NCBI GenBank assembly: GCA_014706295.1
Contig: JACSVZ010000002.1
Location: forward strand, 24,524,757-24,588,756
Source of the DNA: Lycocorax pyrrhopterus obiensis
Lineage: Eukaryota; Chordata; Aves; Passeriformes; Paradisaeidae
DNA: 64,000 bases
Direction: 5' to 3'
Under the pieces are notes generated by a model. That model was not told the origin of the DNA, did no database searches, and saw only the letters and a list, made by a program, of their open reading frames with translations. Shown piece after piece: positions 1 through 10,376 of the stretch; position 1 is the first letter of the stretch; each line of letters starts with the position of its first letter. A program made the translations under genes and the position numbers.

Positions 1-226
1 AGCAATCAGTTTTTATTTCGGCTTAAGTTAAGCCTGTCCCCAATGACTTTAGGATAAATTGAAAAGTGTCCCCAAAGTAGTTGGGAGAGAATGACCATTC
101 AGTACCTGCGACACATTTTAAGTATACCTGTTATGTATTCTGGGGCACTCTTTCCAGTAGCTAAATCCAGATGCAAGTACCAGAGAAATCAGAGAAATGA
201 GCAGTACAATTCCATGAGTGAGAACT

Positions 227-251
227 GGTTGGTTGGTTGGTTTGTTTGTTT
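227..251. repeat. Simple repeat (GGTT)n then (TTTG)n
   Basis: Four tandem GGTT units run directly into TTTG units. Short low-complexity tract with no visible function. Confidence 0.8.
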
Positions 252-1680
252 CCATTAATTTTATTTTTTAGTGTATTAAGTTAACGTACTTTAAATGATC
301 TATAATTTCCCAATTGTTCTGAGCAGGATGAGGAAGAGACTTTTATAATTCCAGGGGACTGTTTTTAGCACGGGTATTGAAATAATCCTGTGAGTGGTTT
401 CCTTTACAACTTTATAGGTCACCACCCTTCCTCTTGGAGATTGAAAACGTAACTTTTGCTTAACTTGTTGAACAATGCTTGCAGTACACTGATATCTTAC
501 AGTTTGCTTCAGTAATTAGTATAACTGGTTTGAAGGAAAAAGATTTAACTTATTCTGTGTGTGTATGTGTAACAGTATTCGTATACTACAGAATGTATAT
601 GTGGTATTTTTTTTTCTCTGGCATTAGTAGTAAGAAACTTTGGGAAATGGGGAAATTTGACATATATTTTGCTAGAGTTGCCTGTAAAATCAATGGCATT
701 TAATTTTATGCCCAGTGGTGACTGGGTGTAGTTACACTGTGTTGTGTGTCAGTAGGATGAAAATTTCCCCTGTGACAATGAGACTCCACCAAAGGGCACT
801 GCTACTTTATTTGCCACTCTTAGCTTGTATGTCATGAGTTTCTGTTTAATAATGTATGTATTTTTGCGAGGGTTAATGTCACTTCGTATTAGAGCATGCA
901 GGATCTGAATTTAATATTGACACTTTCTTTAACTTTCTGTAAATTTTCCATCAAAAAAACTCTTTCTGACTACCTGACAAATACTGAAGGGTGACCACTA
1001 TTAGCATTGGAGCATCTTGGATGGAGTTGGTTTATTTATCTTTGTAAGAAAACATAAACCCCTCTCATAGAACAGCAAAGTAGTAACTTGTTGGTATTAC
1101 CAAAAAATCACGTAAACATTAGTTTCTCACTAAGTTGGAAGAGAGAAAACACACAGCTGAATCTAAAAAATACATGAGTGGCACCTGTAATTTTAAAACC
1201 TAATTTATCATGCACCTGAGTTAGAAGCTTCAGGAAGAAAACAGATGTGGCACTGGTAAGGTTCAGATTCTGGACTGACTGCCCTTCTGTCTAAGGGAAG
1301 AAAAATGTATTCCCAGATTCTGGGGTATTGCAGTAGCCTTCGTCATCTTGTGTCTGACAGAAACATCACACAAACCTTTAGGGGCTAACTCTCTTGCTGG
1401 TGCCAAGAATTTTTGGTAGCAATTTATCAGAGAGGAAATCTTCATAATTGAATTTTGTTGTTATTGGAAGAGGCAGCTGGGATATACCACTGTAATATGA
1501 GAGACCATCCAGTACACCTACTAGTGCCCTACCAAGAAGTGCTTTTAAATCAGTGTAGGAGAACAGGAGAGAAAAAAAATGAGCTTTAGCTTATTCAAGC
1601 AAGCTCTCTGAAAAGCTTTTTCTCATAATAGGAAAAAATGTCACTTTCTGTACAAATGCTTCATTGTGTAGCAAAAGTGC

Positions 1681-1686
1681 AATAAA
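1681..1686 (+). promoter_or_regulatory. Possible poly(A) signal AATAAA
   Basis: AATAAA is followed about 20 bases later by a run containing GTAATCAGTG and T/G-rich sequence (ctatttgttac), the layout of a cleavage/polyadenylation site. If real, the sequence before it would be the 3' UTR of an upstream + strand gene. AATAAA is common by chance in AT-rich DNA, so this is only suggestive. Confidence 0.25.
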
Positions 1687-2114
1687 GGCAATTTTGTAAT
1701 CAGTGCTCCTATTTGTTACTTAAAAGTGTCAAAGTAGTGCATACATCTGAGATTGCACTTGTTGTGTCCTAACACTGGATTTTTTGCCTGTCCCATATTA
1801 AAATTAGAACAAATTCCACTGTATCTAGTTAGACTTTTCAGTGAACAGTTTTTAGTAGACCTGTGCCTAGTGGATATTTTTGTGTCTCAGGCCTATTATA
1901 TTGCTTTGTCATTATATTGCTTTATCATTGCCACATTTGATTAGGTAATAGAGTTATGCACTTCTGACAACTAAAATTGTGTCTTAATTAGCAGTTTGTG
2001 ACTGAGTAAACACCTGGGGTTGATACTGGTTTTGCCTGACAAGTTCAGATGTGATGGTGTAGGCTGCAGTGAGATAATTTGTTTCGTTTCTGCAGGGATA
2101 TAAACCAGAGTCAG

Positions 2115-2343
2115 GAGGACCCAAACCCCAACATCCCAGCATCTAGTGGGCATTGCACTGTATCTCAATTCAGCATCTCTGTGTCGGAAAGTACGACTTG
2201 CAGGAGCAAAAAAAGATGGTCACTTGTTCAGTTCTGTATCTCTTTCATCACTCAATACAAGTAGCCTGGATAACATTCATAACTCAATACCAGTAGCCAC
2301 ATCTCCCAGTCATCCAAAAGGCTTGTCCAGGATCAGTGCCTAG
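2115..2343 (+). other. Short open segment, possible terminal exon or pseudogene fragment (unrecognised)
   Basis: From an AG at 2113-2114 a frame stays open for about 75 codons to TAG at 2341-2343. It includes a basic stretch (CRKVRLAGAKKDG) and a Ser-rich stretch (LFSSVSLSSLNTSSLDNIHN) that reads like a real protein tail. There is no good Met start, and TAA lies in frame at 2101, so it could only be a spliced or broken exon. Inside it, a 17-base sequence occurs twice 32 bases apart (2250-2266 and 2282-2298), which could mean local duplication rather than coding. I do not recognise the peptide and assign no function. It may equally be chance. Confidence 0.15.
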
Positions 2344-3810
2344 ATTGGCACAGCACACATTTTTGATCTTGTAGGAATACCCTGGTTTAAAAGTATCTGC
2401 CCTCAGATCCTAGGAATAGCTGTGCCCTCAGCACTCGCTTTTTCACAGATTTTAGGATCCTCCTGTTTCTGCCGTACTCTTGGATAGGGCAGTTGAAGGG
2501 GTTGTGGTTGTGAGTGTGCAGGGACTGCCAAGACACTCAGGTCTGCACAGGAAGGACTTGTCTTTGCAACTGTCTTTGGAAAAAGGACATAGGGAGGGAG
2601 AAGGTGTTGGCTGGGATCATGTGTGTTCCTCCCCAGCTGAAGCTGCCTTCTAGCCTCTCATTCCTCAGGAAACGGTTGAGCAGGGCTCAGCTCCAGGATG
2701 CTGGGCTGAACCTTTCGTTTTCTTAGTATGGTGATGACGTGTGCCCTCTCTGCTTCAGCAATGGGACTCCCAGATGTGCCAGCAGCTGCATGGGGTGGAG
2801 GGCAGAACATGCTTCTACACTCCCTGGCAGACTCATAATATTTGAAGCTTTCAGTAAGTGTTGGCAAAAACTTTGTGGTTGATTCAGGGTTTGGATTTTT
2901 TGGTTTCCTGAAGTAACAACTGTAGCCAGATGTATGGGACCAAAAGATAATCAGTGTTCAAATTTCTGAACCAGTAATCAGCTTTGCTTTATCTATTAGA
3001 TATGTTGCAAAGAACTGTGTTGCAGTGAAAAGGAAGAAACACAATGATTTAAACAGAAGTGTGTCTAGATACTGACAAATGAATAGACCAGGCAAAATGG
3101 CAGAATACTTATAGAGTGCATGCTTTTTTTCCATGGAAAATCAGGTCTTGTAAAAATAGATGAGTACAGGTATGTTTTATTACACAATGAGAAGCTGCCA
3201 ACTCTTACATTAGAGAGTGGTTCCTCCACTATTTTTGTCCTCTGAGAGAGGGAAAATTTCATTTAGTATCAGTTTGTTCTTGTATTTGGTGATCACTGCA
3301 GTCTTTGGTACCCAGTGCAGTAGCAGATTGCAGATTATTTTGTTGCCTATGGCACAGCGTAATGGAAGGTACAAAAAGGAATTGTGGTGCTCTAATTAAT
3401 CAGTTTTAGATACATATACTTCCCATTGCAGCCTTATATTTTCCAGCTATTAGGAAAATTTTCTGGGGTTTTTCCTTGTGTAAGCCTACTGAATATAGGT
3501 TTAAAATCCATTGGAAGCTTCTCTGGAAGCTCAGCTCTGGCCACAGCTATGTATAGTATATAGTATTGCATAAACCCACTTTCTTTTTTCTTCTCAGTGA
3601 TAAATTCCGGCTGGCTTGAAGTGTTCTTTTGATCCAGTAGGTTTTTTTCTGTGTGTGGGCTACATCTTGTCCTGCAGGCACCATGTAGAACAGTTGGCTT
3701 CTGCACATGAAAAGTGTGTGTGGTGGTTGGGGAGATCAACTGTTTAAAAATCTTAAGTCAAAATTACTTCATTTTTGTTCTTTATTTTAATTATCAGGAT
3801 ATTCTGCTTC

Positions 3811-3916
3811 TAGGACTTTTTGTCTGCCACATGTTTTTCACAGGGTCATGAAATGAAGGTCTACTTTTAAACTGAACTTTTTCAGTTCAATCTTATATCA
3901 TTGTGGAAAATGTTTT
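3811..3916 (+). repeat. Copy 1 of a 106-bp direct repeat
   Basis: The stretch beginning taggactttttgtctgcca and ending near ggaaaatgtttt is about 83% identical, without gaps, to 5352-5457 (18 differences in 106 bases by eye). Identity is highest in the first 30 bases and across ctacttttaa...gaactttttcagttcaa. It matches no repeat family I recognise. Flanks of the two copies differ. Confidence 0.85.
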
Positions 3917-4329
3917 CTTGGCTTGTTTCCAGACACAGTCTAATGTCAGCTCAGAGTATGGAAGTTTCCATATCTTCATTGAGTCCCAGCCTCAAATCCC
4001 ATATGCAAACAGGACGAATTCTTCATTGACAACTCTTGTAGACAGAGTTGGTGTGTCACATCATATATTTGGCTGCGTAGCCAACGAGCAATATTAAGAG
4101 GTGCATATTGTATCCAAATGCCAAATCTTCTATGTTGTGGGCAAGAGGAGACTTGTCTGTAAAGCATAGAAGTGTTATGGCAGCATCTGAGACATTTGTC
4201 ACCTTGACAGGACCCCTTGCATAGAAGTGAGTCATATTTTACATAGATCTCCTAGGTCACCTCCTAACTAATAATAATGTATGTTTTTATAAGAGGAGTG
4301 AGGACTATCCCCCTTGTTTCAATTAGTAT

Positions 4330-4415
4330 TAAAAAAAAAGCCCAAAACCAACCCCCCAAAAATGCAAACAACCCCCAAAAAACCCACCCACAAAGAAAAC
4401 AATCCCCAGAAAACA
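4330..4415. repeat. A/C-rich low-complexity tract
   Basis: Runs of A alternate with runs of C, with almost no G or T, making the strand strongly asymmetric. The tract holds open frames in both directions only because it is repetitive; those are not genes. Confidence 0.7.
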
Positions 4416-5351
4416 GTCCTGCAAAACTTCCTGAAGACCTTTGCCCTGTGCTGGTGATGCATCCTGAAAGAGGAAGCAGTAGGCTCTAACTTTGCTCTCT
4501 AGATTACTGCAGACCACAGGCAAACTCGTAATACTGGATTTTGCTTGCCAGAAGAAAATGCACTAAATAACTTTGTATGAGCAGGCAAGGTTAGCACTGC
4601 AGGGAACATTTTCTGGCTGCTGTGTGGTTAAATCATATTTGTTTAATGGTGTTATTTTTAGCCTGCTGTGGTCTTTTAAGTCACATACTGCCTCTGCTTC
4701 TGCACCCAATGTCATCTCAGACTGAATGATTGCCTCTTCTGTTGGGGCACTGACCATGTCAGGTCCAGGCTCGCCATCAGCGTGCTGGGTGATCCAGGCA
4801 CGTGGTCAGCTCCTGGCTTCTGCTAGGGTCTCCCAGCATGTGTTGTGGGGACTGGAAGCACAGAAGCCACTAACTGCCATCCCTCCTGCCAGTGCTGGAG
4901 GGACTTCACAAGTGCCGGAGGGGACAGCAGGACATGGTTTTGCCTACTATGTGCCATAGACATTCTCATCAGTGAGCTGCCATGGCAGAAGCTCAGTCTC
5001 TCCACAGACTCTCTAGTAGGTAGCAGCTGCAAAGAGCTGACCTGCTTCTCTCATGCACCTGTATACTCCCTAGTTCTGTCCTGAGTGTGTTTCCACACTT
5101 CAGTCTCCTTCCCTCTGCCCTTTCCCTACCTTTCCGAATAGTATTACTGGGAAAGGATTGTTCATCAAGCTTTATGATGGCTTTGGAAGAGTCTTGAGGG
5201 AGTCAAGGAGGGCCATGACCTCCAAGCCCAGGAGTGAGAAGAAATGAATAATATAGTCTGAGAAACTCATTCAGGTGTGCTTTGGATGCATGCCTGGGGG
5301 GGACACAGATGGAGATCAACATGTGGGAAGTGGGCTGCTGCTCTTTGGACT

Positions 5352-5457
5352 TAGGACTTTTTTTCTGCCACATGTTTTTCACAGGGTCACGTAATGGATA
5401 TCTACTTTTAAATCGAACTTTTTCAGTTCAACCCCATATGCTCATGGAAAACGTTCC
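5352..5457 (+). repeat. Copy 2 of a 106-bp direct repeat
   Basis: Second copy of the sequence at 3811-3916, same strand, about 1.54 kb downstream. Most differences are transitions (such as t/c), as expected of an old duplication or of two members of a diverged interspersed repeat. Confidence 0.85.
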
Positions 5458-6027
5458 CCAGGCCCTCTTGGGGAGCAGCTGAGAGGACCTGCAGAGGCTG
5501 CACGTGTGGCCAGCCAGGAGCTTGCCAGTGGGGTCCTGTCTGCCTTGCACCCCTGGGGTGGGTTTTGGTGTCCAGGTTTGGTAGCATCCATGTGTGGCCC
5601 ACGGGTTTGACCACCTCAGCTTTGCCTTGCATCTTTCTAAAGTGCTACCTTGACCTCAGTACAGTGTTGCTACAATGCTGAGTTGTCTCATGTGCAGTCA
5701 TTGCTGCTTGTGGTTTTGATTAAAACTAAAGGAGAAATGTTGTTTTGAAGGTTGTTAAGTATTTGCTTTATTTATCACTGATATGGAAAGCAAAGGAATC
5801 TTTGGTCTGTTACCTCCTATTCAAGTCATTGTTACGCTAATGTCTAGGTGTAACCACTCAAGAACTGTCATTAGTGGTTTGTTGTTTATTTATTTGCTTT
5901 TTACATTAAAGATCCTGTTAACTGTCATCTTTGGTTATTATATTAATAGAGTTAAGTTCAATTGCTGTAACTTGATTTAAAGGGAAAAAAAATGCTGGTC
6001 CTAATATAATGTGGAACAGTTATGTCA

Positions 6028-6285
6028 TAAAATCACAGAATTATAGAATGGTTTGGGTTGGATAGGAGCTTAAAGATCATCTATTTCCAGCCCTCCTGCC
6101 ATGAGCAGGGATGCTGGTCACTAGATCAGGGTGCTCAAGGCTCCATCCAACCTGACCTTGAACTCTTCCAGGGATGAGGCATCCACAACTTCTCTGGGCA
6201 ACCTTTTCCAGTGTTTTACCACCCTCTGAGTAAAGAATTTCTTCCTAATGTCTAACCTAACCCTGGCCTCACAGACTCCATTTAA
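6028..6285 (-). mobile_element. CR1 LINE 3' end fragment
   Basis: Read on the + strand it starts aatcacagaattatagaatg, continues gtttgggttgga and catccaacctgacctt, then ggcatccacaacttctctgg and taaagaatttcttcctaatg. This is the reverse complement of the well-known avian chicken repeat 1 3' untranslated end. It is 5'-truncated as usual for CR1 and carries no coding part. Confidence 0.95.
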
Positions 6286-8782
6286 TCTTCTTAAGACAAA
6301 ATACCTTTTTCTCAGACATTTTCTCTTGCTTCTCTAGTAAATTAGTCTAATCTCAGCTGAGGTGTAACTCACAGAAAGGTTTAGCAAAAACTTGTGTCAT
6401 TTTTTTAAGAATTCAGTTTGTTGTTTCAAAATTCATCATCTTGCTAATAGTGTGCTGAAATATACTACCACTGTACAGTCTTATAAGGGGTGCTTAGAAG
6501 AGGTGTTGTGTATGGAAGTGGTATGGCCTTTAGTTTCTGAATTGCAGGATAGAAGGTAAACATGCTGGTGGATAATGAAAACTATTTTTTAATTGCTGTA
6601 AAGGACACCTGTGCATACTCTCAGTACCCAAATTAATTCAATTACAGTTTCTACTGTTGTAGAATGCATTTATTTTAGAGTGCAGAATTAAGTGGCAATC
6701 GCTAATATTTCTGAGTAGTTGCTGGTGCACTATCAGCACAAAATACTGAGCATCAGCATTGTATATTTTTGTTACTTTTCTCATTTGAATGATATACTAC
6801 ATTTCAGTGGAAAATAGTCAAAACTATAGCAATGATATGGCGGGGGGTATTTTCATTGCTCTTTTCTGAAGAGAAATTAGAATTATCTATTTTTAAAAAA
6901 TCTGAATTTATGTCTCTGTCCCCTCTCCAACCCTGCCATAGCATTTCCCCAGTCCTGGGCAGGAAGCTACAGGTGCTGTTTTCACAAAACTTTGTCCAGA
7001 CAATTTCTAATGAAAACACTTATTTTTCTTACTGTCACTCAGCATGAAGTGAGTTTGTTGGCTTGATCCATTTCCGACTGGGCAAGTATCCACAGTGGCT
7101 TTTATAATTCACAGCTGATAACAGCCCTGAGGCCATTCTTTTGGAGGCTCCCCAGAGAGCAGCCTGAGCTCTTGCTGGGATGCAGGCTAAACCAAGGCTG
7201 CCTCCAGAGCCTAGTCCTTCAGGTTTGCATCTTCAGTGTTCAGGTGAAGTAGCCTGAGAAAAAAACCCAGTCCCATACATGAGACTTACTGTGCCCTTGC
7301 GGTCAGGAAAATAACAGTTTCTGTTGTGGTTTACTGGTACTTCAGCAGGTGGGAAAGTTATATGGCTCCTTAATCAACTTTACATCTCAAATGCCACTGA
7401 GATTTGGAAAGCTAGATCAGGTGGAAAGATTTTCTTTGTGGCTGGGAATATCTGTCAGATGGCACCTGTAATAGGCAGTGCTAAATATTTCTACTGGTAG
7501 AAGTTTTAGATCTTATTATCGTTGGTATCCTAGTGGTGCAAGTCTGAATGCTACCAACCATGACTTCCATGTTCACGATAAAGCATATATAAATAAGCAG
7601 ACCAGCTGCTCACATACTGCTGAAAGCTCGCTTCTGTATGTTTACCAAACCCTGCATGGATACCTTAGGGTTTAAGTTAAGGTGGCTATATAATATGTGT
7701 CTGCAGTTCAAGTGTAAAATATTTCTCTGGTGGCACGGATGTGAGGAAGTTGCTAAAACCAACGGAAGGGATAAATCAAATGGTTAGGTACAAGGCATTA
7801 CTTGACCTGTCTTCAGCAAGGTTTTAAGCAAATGTTAAATTTTGTGATCATTCAGTCATTGCTGGCTTGACCGTTTAAAATTACCTCTCCTTGTTTCAGT
7901 TAGCTTTTCTAGGAAGGGATGACAATACCTAGAAATCAGTGCTGAAGCGCCAGCCAGTTGAGCAGTACTGCAGTTATCCAGCAATTTGGCTTAACTATGT
8001 GTTAGTTCAAGGGAAGGTGTTGCCCCAATCCCCTTATGATTATAAAATAACGTGGGATTTTTTGCAAGCAATTTGTGACTGAAGCGTAAAAGCTTTTGAC
8101 AGGACTTACTTAAATCTTTGCAAAAACACAGTGAATGGTCCAATAGCTAAGAAGAAACTGTGGCTATCAGTATCTGGACTGCGATATAATTTTTTTTTAT
8201 TGAGTTTAGAGCCATACAAAATTTATGGTTTGTGCAGTCAGATTGTCTTTGGGGTTTTTTTGTTGTGTCATGCAAGGCAGATCTTGTTTTACTCAACATG
8301 GCAAACCTCACCTGGTAATAAGTCCATTCTGTTAAGCAATTTGAGTTTTACTCAAAGGCACAGGAGCAAACAGGTCATAATCTGCAGAAATCATGGCTTA
8401 GTCATTCAGAATCTGCTTAACTTCAAAGGTAGCTTTGTATGTAGGCTGTGAAACACTTGGCCCAGTACAACAAAGTACAAGCTACAACAAACACAAAACT
8501 CTGTTAGTGTATTCACCGCATGTTTTTGCCAAGATCCATCAAAACACTGGAATAACTTTTTGTGTGCACTTCCAGGCATTCCCCTGGGTGTTATCCAATG
8601 AGCATTGCCAGATGCTATTACAGCCAAAAAGGTGTTTCACCACCTTCAACATTGAGGATCAGCATCTTAGGATCTGAGCACATAGGATATGGCAATATAG
8701 AAGAGAAATGTGAGCTCTCCTAGATAGGGTTCTGCTGAGTATTTTTTTACTATTGATCCTTAGGCCTATGTTAATCAATATA

Positions 8783-8801
8783 AGAGAGAGAGAGAGAGAG
8801 A
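8783..8801. repeat. (GA)n microsatellite
   Basis: About nine uninterrupted GA units. Potentially length-polymorphic. Confidence 0.9.
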
Positions 8802-10255
8802 ATAATTACTGAATGAGCTGAACATTCAGTATGCAAATTTCTTAGAATTTGGTGAGAGGAGTGAAAAAGTGATTTTTCTGTTACCAGCAATCAAGTATGC
8901 TTATTTCTGTGGCCATCTGGAAGGCAGAAAGCAGCCATATATGGGCTGAAATTCTCCAAAGAATGTGCAATAAACAGATAGTTTGGAAGAAGGTTCCACT
9001 GGGTCTCAAGAACCCAGCAGTCTAGGAGGGAGAGGATTCTATTTCCAGCTCAAGAAATAGTTAGCACCACAGGACTTGTTTATCTAGCGGGAAGATAAGA
9101 CTAAGAGGAGTAAGTTCTTGGAATAACAAATTCTCTCTTCATGAAACAGTGTAGTAATAAAATCATGGTCACAGGTTAAAAGCGTTCCCTTTCTGTTGGG
9201 AGCTGGTGTTTATTTTGGTAGGGTTTAGTTTGGGGGAATGAGGTTTCCCGTTTGGACCCCCATGTGTGGCTGACCAAGGTGTGTGGTGCACTTGGCTGCA
9301 TGGCAGAAGCAGCCTTTGCCAAGGCCTGATTTGGGCTGCAGAGGCGGGCACCATACCACTGCCTCATGATGAGCTGGTAGGCAGCAAGAACACACCTGCA
9401 GGTGTGTTTTTTTTGCTTTGCTCCTTTCCCACAGCCATGGAAATCTGGGACTTTGTGGAGCAAAACATCCAGCTCTTGTGCTCTGAAACCTGAAAGTGTT
9501 GCTGAATGTAGTGGCTGTACTCCAGATGTGTTTTGCTTGCAAAGGCTGGAAGGGAATGCAGCAGCCTGAATAGTGTAAGGACTGCAGTCCGGCAGCTTAG
9601 GACTTTGGCTTTTGGAATGTGTGCAGCAGTAGCACAGTCAAGAGTTGCACAGGGACTAGATTTGGGAATATTATAAATTCTGGGAGAAGATCAAACTTTT
9701 CCAGTACATGTTCTGTCAGACTTGTGGGGAAGTCTAAATACAGACTAGCCATAAATGCCCTGAACAGCACTGACTTCCTTGAGAGTGTTTCACGCAAAGG
9801 GAGAGGAAATGAATCTCTTCTAATTGCCTTTCTTGGTACTGTGTGTGGTCATAGAGAACAGATCATCAACCTTTTATGCCAAGGTTCCTCTGAGGATAAT
9901 CCAGATTTCCCTTCCTGTCACTTTCTAGAAACTGTACACAGAAAGGTAGCAAATGGTGGGGGGAAACAGCCATTTTCACAGATCTTGGAGAGGCTCAAAG
10001 CAGTCCTGAAGACCTGTTTTAGTAGTAATTGCTAAAGAATGATTTACATTTTCCTTATTACATTTGTTGTAATAGTTGTGGGTAAGTGGAGAATAAGGGT
10101 ATACAACAGGAAGTAAGATGTGGGCTTTCAAATTTTTCCCTGTATGTTGTTTTTTCTATTACTTCTTAAATTACAATTTTTAGGTGAAAGTAGTTAAAAG
10201 TTTTTGTGTAGAATTTCTGTGTTAATAACTTGTACAATTTATTTTCCAAATCTAG

Positions 10256-10376
10256 ATCATTGACAAGGAGATTAATCCCTTTGTGGACAAGTGGGAAGAA
10301 GAAGGACAGTTCCCAGCACATAAAGTGTTTAAAATCCTGGGACAGGCTGGATTCCTTGGTGTGGATAAGCCAACAG
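10256..10376 (+). CDS. Acyl-CoA dehydrogenase, internal exon A (N-terminal helical domain)
   Basis: This internal exon codes for 40 residues, starting IIDKEINPFVDKWEEEGQFP and ending GFLGVDKPT, and its last base starts a split codon. The pattern (acidic helix ending in W-E-x-x-G-x-F-P, then a helix ending G-F-L-G-V) is the end of the N-terminal helical domain of acyl-CoA dehydrogenases, just before the conserved E-Y-G-G. It is bounded by a pyrimidine-rich acceptor ending in tctag at 10255 and a donor gtggga at 10377. Length 121 nt with start phase 0 and end phase 1 matches the next exon exactly: the split codon restores Glu in E-Y-G-G. No earlier exon or start codon was found upstream, so the first exon and its mitochondrial targeting peptide are presumed to lie before the window. 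The absence of a CpG-rich stretch upstream agrees with that. Confidence 0.93.

Larger units (their letters stand above)
1..10255. other. Region upstream of the first visible exon; no confirmed gene
   Basis: No exon of the ACAD N-terminus was recognised here on reading the + strand, and no CpG-rich promoter-like stretch is evident. It could be a 5' intron of the ACAD gene, intergenic DNA, or both. What can be pointed to is a GGTT/TTTG simple repeat near 227, a possible poly(A) signal at 1681, a short open segment at 2115-2343, a duplicated 106-bp sequence, an A/C-rich tract near 4330, one CR1 fragment at about 6030 and a GA microsatellite at 8783. Confidence 0.5.

Noticed and set aside
9169..9542. 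Three overlapping minus-strand ORFs and one plus-strand ORF of 60-105 codons
   Set aside because: All frames of the same more GC-rich stretch are open; overlapping open frames in several phases indicate low stop density, and none is recognisable.
1..10255. Search for the ACAD start exon and transit peptide
   Set aside because: No segment reading like the N-terminal E-x-H/R-x-x-x-R-x-x-x-R-K helix followed by a donor in phase 0 was found; the exon is probably upstream of the window or too diverged to see by eye.
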